This document shows positions 56,755 through 61,683 of a stretch of 61,683 bases of DNA, piece by piece. This stretch comes from Streptomyces sp. CB02261. GTDB lineage: Bacteria; Actinomycetota; Actinomycetes; Streptomycetales; Streptomycetaceae. Every line of letters starts with the position of its first letter. Within the stretch, counting starts at the first letter, position 1. A program made the translations under genes and the position numbers. The notes beneath the pieces were generated by a model. That model had not been told where the DNA came from, did no database searches, and saw nothing but the letters and a program-made list of their open reading frames with translations. Where the stretch lies: NCBI RefSeq assembly GCF_001905665.1, contig NZ_LIVX01000004.1, positions 1-61,683 of the forward strand, in the 5' to 3' direction.

Positions 56755-56866
56755 GACACCCACCCCCCCCCAGTTGTTGTGCCCGGGGGAGCGTGATCGT
56801 CACGCGTGAATGGCCGGATTCGCATCCCGAAGTGCCGGGGCGGGCCGTGGGCCCGTCGCCCCGGGC

Positions 56867-57991
56867 TCAGACGCCCGCGGCCAGGTCGTCGGCGGCGTCG
56901 TTCACCGGCTGCGGGGTGCCGGTCAGGTCGAGCACGAAGAGCGGGAGACCGACCTCGGCGGCCCGCTCACGGGCCTCCGGTGTGTAGCCCGCCAGCGAGA
57001 AGAGCACGCTCATGGCGGAGGCGCTCAGCCCGTTGAGCCACAGCAGCTCGACGGCCCGCAGCCCGGTGGGCCGGGTGCTCGGGTCGACCTGCGCGACGAG
57101 CCCCGGCGCCCGCAGGTCCACCCCGGACGCGGGGCGCTCCTCCGGCTGGACGACGTCCCGGTATCCCAGCCAGCGCAGGTACTCGGCGGCCGCGGCGACC
57201 GCGTCCCGGGCGGTCCGGATCGTCACCGGGCGGAAGGCTCCCCGTGCCGGAACCGGGCGCGGTGCGGTGGGCGGCAGCGGGATGTGCGCGGGGTACCGCT
57301 CGGCGAAGGTGCGGGGCCCCGCGGGCCGGGGCGGCTCCACGGGACGGCGACGGTGAGCGGCGGGTCCGGGCGTGCCGGGGCCGGCCGCGCGCCCGCCGGC
57401 GGGACCAGGACCGAACCACTCCGAGCCGGGCTCGACCGCGTGCGACGGCGCCGAACCGGCGGAGCCCTCCGTCCCCGGAGCCGTACCGGACGGCCCGCCG
57501 TCCCCGTCCGGCGCCGCACCGACGCGCCGGGGTCCGGCGTCCTCGGGGGCGGTACCGGAGCGTCCGGGTCCTTCGGTCTCCGGCGCCGTACCGGAACGCC
57601 CGCGCCCGCCGCTCCCCGTCGCCGTGCCGGAGAACCCCGGCGCGGTACCGGAGGGCCCCGTCGCCGTACCGGAGGGCCCCGCTCCGCCCGGCGTCCCCGG
57701 TTCCGGCGGGCGTACCGGTATCCGCAGCACCGTTCCGCACGCGCAGCCCAGTTCCGGGTGGGGCCAGTCGTCCTCGCGGCCGCAGGCGGCGCAGCGGACG
57801 GTGACCCACTCGTCCGTCCAGTTCCGGTGCGTGATCGGTTCCGCCGTCGCGCCCGCCCGCACGGGCGGCGCCACCGGGCTGCCGCACGCGCAGGGGAAGA
57901 CGGGTGCCGCGTACGCCTGCGTGCGCAGGCATTCCGGGCAACGCACCGGTACCGACTCACCCACGGTCAACCCCCTGTCGTTCCGCCCCAT
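56867..57991 (-). CDS. Double zinc-ribbon protein with a Gly/Ser repeat linker and a Mrr-like domain lacking its Lys
   Basis: 374 aa. Two zinc ribbons stand at the start: C18xxC21...C34xC36 and C67xxC70...C83xC85. A low-complexity linker (about 104-180) repeats SGTAP/T units. From about residue 253 the fold matches the Mrr/restriction-endonuclease-like family: AEYLRWLGYRD, GVDLRAPGLVAQVD and MSVLFSLAGYTPEARERAAEVGLPLFVLDLTG. The conserved acid is D292, but the PD-(D/E)xK lysine is Asp303 (AQVD for QVK), so nuclease activity is unlikely. It may bind modified DNA or act as a scaffold. Neighbours give no restriction partner. Confidence 0.75.
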   Translation of the reverse strand: MGRNDRGLTVGESVPVRCPECLRTQAYAAPVFPCACGSPVAPPVRAGATAEPITHRNWTDEWVTVRCAACGREDDWPHPELGCACGTVLRIPVRPPEPGTPGGAGPSGTATGPSGTAPGFSGTATGSGGRGRSGTAPETEGPGRSGTAPEDAGPRRVGAAPDGDGGPSGTAPGTEGSAGSAPSHAVEPGSEWFGPGPAGGRAAGPGTPGPAAHRRRPVEPPRPAGPRTFAERYPAHIPLPPTAPRPVPARGAFRPVTIRTARDAVAAAAEYLRWLGYRDVVQPEERPASGVDLRAPGLVAQVDPSTRPTGLRAVELLWLNGLSASAMSVLFSLAGYTPEARERAAEVGLPLFVLDLTGTPQPVNDAADDLAAGV

Positions 57992-58092
57992 CGTCCACCC
58001 ATCGGCCGCCCCGAGGGAGGGTGTTCGGCCACTTCCCTGATCCCGCTGCGCGGACTTCTCTTGACGGCTCTCCGGACCCCGACCTACATTGC

Positions 58093-58129
58093 TTCCGTAT
58101 AGCAGAACAGTATTTCCGCATTACGGAAA
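58093..58129. promoter_or_regulatory. IclR-type operators upstream of gcl
   Basis: TTTCCG-CATTA-CGGAAA (58113-58129) is a perfect 6-5-6 palindrome. A second, imperfect copy TTCCG-TATAG-CAGAA (58093-58107) lies just before it. TTCCGnnnnnCGGAA sites are typical of IclR/AllR-type repressors of glyoxylate and allantoin genes in streptomycetes. Glyoxylate- or allantoin-dependent control of the downstream carboligase gene is inferred. Confidence 0.7.
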
Positions 58130-58196
58130 CAAGCCGCCCGGGCTCCCCAGCCGACCGGTGGGCTTGGATCCGCCCGGCCGAAGCAGGAGCACTCCC

Positions 58197-59984
<1,788 letters not shown>

Positions 59985-60017
59985 TCACGGAGCAGGTCCG
60001 AGCACGGAGCCGTGACA

Positions 60018-60053
60018 CGGCCCCCGCCCCGAGGAGCACCGGGGCGGGGGCCG
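60018..60053. terminator. Hairpin terminator after gcl
   Basis: CGGCCCCCGCCCC (60018-60030) and GGGGCGGGGGCCG (60041-60053) form a perfect 13-base-pair stem with a ten-base loop, 33 bases after the gcl stop and before the convergent ArsR-like gene. Confidence 0.85.
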
Positions 60054-60106
60054 CCCGGCGTTCACCCGCCGACCCGCGTTCCCCCGCCGCCTCGCCGCCC
60101 CGCGTT

Positions 60107-61093
60107 TCACGCGCCGGTCGTCCGGTCCTGCGCCCGTACCAGCACCGCGCCCGCCGCCGTCCACTCGTACAGGACCGACCGCCCCGCCCTGCCCCGCCGC
60201 ACCAGGCCGGCGTCCAGCAGGACCTTCAGGTGCCGCCCCACGGACCCGAGGCCCTGCCCGGTCAGCGCCACCAACTGGCTCGTGGACTTGGGCGATTCCA
60301 GCCGTACGAGGACCCCGGCGCGGGCCCCGCCGAGCAGCGCCCCGAGCGCCTCCGGCACGACGGGCCCGCGCACGTCCGCGAGGGCGCCGGAGCACGCGTA
60401 CACGATGGCGAACCGCTCGGAGCCCTCCCAGGAGACCCAGCCCCGGTCCGGCGTCACCGGCACGAAGAACAGCCGGCCGCCGTCGACCCTTCTCGGCGGG
60501 TACGCGCGCGGGTTGACCTGGAGCCGCCCGTCGCCCAGCCAGCGCATCTTCCCCGGGCACAGCTCGTCGAGCGCCGCCGCCCAGCCGTCCCGGGCGAGCC
60601 GCGCGGTCCGCGCCACCACGTCGGCCTCCAGGACCCGGCGCCTGCGCGGCCAGTCGGGCAGCACCGTCTCCCGCCACACCCACTCCAGGACCGTCGCCAT
60701 CCGGTGCGGCAGGTCCTTCGCCGACCGCAGCGGCTCCGATACGGGACCACCGACCGCGACCTCCAACTGCGGCACGGCGTCGGCCGGTTCGGCCGATCGG
60801 ACCGCCACGACCTCCTCCTCGAAGGACCGCTCACGTCCGCCCGTCGGCGTCGGCGTCAGGAAGTCGGCGTTCCACGTGGGCCCGATGGCCGCCCGTACGA
60901 GCAGCGCGTCCAGCGGTTCGGCGGCGAGACGGTCCCGGTACGCCGGGAGATGCGCGGCCAGCCAGGCCCGTTCGCCCGGATGCGCACCGGCCGCCGCGTG
61001 CAGGGTCTTGAGCGCCGCGATCGTCTCGGCCAGCGGCGAGACGACGAAGCGGCCCCCGGCCAGCGCGTCCGTACCGATCTGCCACCAGCCCAC
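60107..61093 (-). CDS. ArsR-like winged-helix regulator with long N-terminal domain (DUF5937-like)
   Basis: About 328 aa. The N-terminal 200 residues (SPLAETIAALKTLHAAAGAHPGERAWLAAHLPAYRDRLAAEPLDALLVR... and MRWLGDGRLQVNPRAYPP) fit the DUF5937-type sensor of actinobacterial ArsR relatives. The winged helix is at the end: LGGARAGVLVRLESPKSTSQLVALTGQGLGSVGRHLKVLLDAGLVRRGRAGRSVLYEWT. The GTG at 61093 with GGGGGGCGGGC upstream fits better than a far ATG at 61222 whose extension is Arg/Gly-rich. It is divergent from an MFS transporter, so it probably controls both, through the palindrome at 61164. Confidence 0.82.
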   Translation of the reverse strand: MGWWQIGTDALAGGRFVVSPLAETIAALKTLHAAAGAHPGERAWLAAHLPAYRDRLAAEPLDALLVRAAIGPTWNADFLTPTPTGGRERSFEEEVVAVRSAEPADAVPQLEVAVGGPVSEPLRSAKDLPHRMATVLEWVWRETVLPDWPRRRRVLEADVVARTARLARDGWAAALDELCPGKMRWLGDGRLQVNPRAYPPRRVDGGRLFFVPVTPDRGWVSWEGSERFAIVYACSGALADVRGPVVPEALGALLGGARAGVLVRLESPKSTSQLVALTGQGLGSVGRHLKVLLDAGLVRRGRAGRSVLYEWTAAGAVLVRAQDRTTGA

Positions 61094-61163
61094 GACGCCC
61101 GCCCCCCGTCCTCGCGCCCAGACGCCCCGGCGCGGGTCCCGCCCACGCGTCGCGGGCCCGTCC

Positions 61164-61181
61164 TTTCGCCCTCCGGCGAAA
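61164..61181. promoter_or_regulatory. Operator palindrome between the ArsR-like and MFS genes
   Basis: TTTCGCC-CTCC-GGCGAAA is a perfect seven-base inverted repeat with a four-base centre, 39 bases before the MFS start and 70 before the chosen regulator start. An AT-rich ACAATATCGG follows and may be a promoter -10. Binding by the adjacent ArsR-like protein is likely. Confidence 0.6.
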
Positions 61182-61220
61182 CAATATCGGCGGAGCCGGC
61201 CCGCCCGGAGACTCCCCGGC

Positions 61221-61683
61221 ATGCCCCGCTACCAGGACGTCTTCCGTACACCCGAGTTCACCCCGCTCTTCCTCACCGGCGCCGCCCACACCGCCGCCCA
61301 GACGGTCGCGGGGCTCGGGCTCGCCACGCTCGTGTACCGCGCGACCGGCTCCCCCCTGCTCTCCGCCCTCGCGCTCTTCGGCCCCTCGCTCGCCCAGCTG
61401 CTCGGCGCGACCACCCTGCTCTCGGCGGCGGACCGGCTCCCGCCGCGCGCCGCGCTCACCGGGACGGCGGTCTTCTTCGCCCTGGGCACCGCCGTCCTGG
61501 CGCTCCCCGGCCTGCCGACGTGGGCGCTCTTCGCGATCCTCCTCGCCGAGGGGCTCGTGGCCTCGCTGGGCGGCGGGGTGCGGTACGGGCTCCTGCACGA
61601 GATCCTCGACCGGGAGCGCTTCCTCCTCGGCCGCTCGGTGACGAACATGGCGGTCGGCGTCTGCCAGATCGCCGGCTTCGCGG
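61221..61683 (+). CDS. MFS transporter, N-terminal part (cut by window edge)
   Basis: The first 154 codons are present. Membrane helices such as FLTGAAHTAAQTVAGLGLATLVY, SALALFGPSLAQLLGATTLLS, AALTGTAVFFALGTAVLALPGL and WALFAILLAEGLVASLGGGVRYGLL and the motif AADRLPPRAALTG mark an MFS permease, commonly a drug or metabolite exporter when linked to DUF5937-type ArsR genes. The remainder lies beyond the window. Confidence 0.85.
   Translation, partial: MPRYQDVFRTPEFTPLFLTGAAHTAAQTVAGLGLATLVYRATGSPLLSALALFGPSLAQLLGATTLLSAADRLPPRAALTGTAVFFALGTAVLALPGLPTWALFAILLAEGLVASLGGGVRYGLLHEILDRERFLLGRSVTNMAVGVCQIAGFA

Overview
The window looks like a chromosomal segment of a Streptomyces or close relative. 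It has very high G+C, strong G/C bias at third codon positions, GTG/TTG starts with AGGAGG-like ribosome sites, a gamma-butyrolactone (GBL) receptor/AfsA pair, Tat and lipoprotein exports, large LAL-type LuxR regulators, a Zur-linked set of alternative ribosomal proteins, and a HelR-type RNA polymerase helicase behind a rifamycin-associated element. No tRNA, rRNA, CRISPR array, transposase or phage gene was seen. Everything rests on reading the sequence; no database search was run.

Layout. 1-5.3 kb: the 5' end of an acyl-CoA dehydrogenase, then a GBL-type signalling locus (TetR receptor, divergent AfsA homologue, NAD-epimerase-like protein, SDR) with two matching candidate autoregulatory elements, and a lone dTDP-glucose 4,6-dehydratase. 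5.3-10.8 kb: small stress/hypothetical genes, a DoxX-like gene remnant, a truncated vanadium-haloperoxidase-like protein, a cold-shock protein, a radical SAM protein, VOC and SRPBCC proteins. 10.8-14.4 kb: HelR with its rifamycin-associated element, and a secreted R61-like serine hydrolase. 14.5-16.4 kb: Zur box, L31 paralogue, CobW-like protein lacking a P-loop, S18 paralogue. 16.4-25.6 kb: VOC protein, methyltransferase, secreted M4 metalloprotease, PadR regulator and acyl-CoA dehydrogenase, and an ArsR (NmtR/KmtR-like) sensor followed by an MFS exporter with a His-rich tail.

25.9-48.5 kb is a long, almost entirely plus-strand accessory block. It holds an isochorismatase-like hydrolase, DoxX, Dps, an esterase, an amidohydrolase, a GPR1/FUN34/YaaH-type transporter, several alpha/beta hydrolases, a CUT1 sugar ABC importer without an ATPase but ending in a LAL regulator, a luciferase-like monooxygenase with its FMN reductase, a second LAL regulator with an altered Walker A, a CdaR/PucR-type regulator and an AraC regulator. 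Many junctions are ATGA overlaps, so several sub-operons are translationally coupled.

48.5-61.7 kb: a CorA-type transporter, a tandem-repeat intergenic region, an AlkZ-like glycosylase, a GAF-LuxR regulator divergent from two AMP-dependent acyl-CoA ligases, a GNAT/TIGR04222 pair, a double zinc-ribbon protein with a repeat linker and a Mrr-like domain lacking its lysine, glyoxylate carboligase behind an IclR-type operator, and an ArsR-like regulator divergent from an MFS transporter that runs off the end.

Most notable points: the GBL locus with two AREs of shared design, the rifamycin-inducible HelR unit, the Zur-controlled operon with a P-loop-less CobW, the inferred Ni/Co efflux pair, and the degenerate Mrr-like zinc-ribbon protein.
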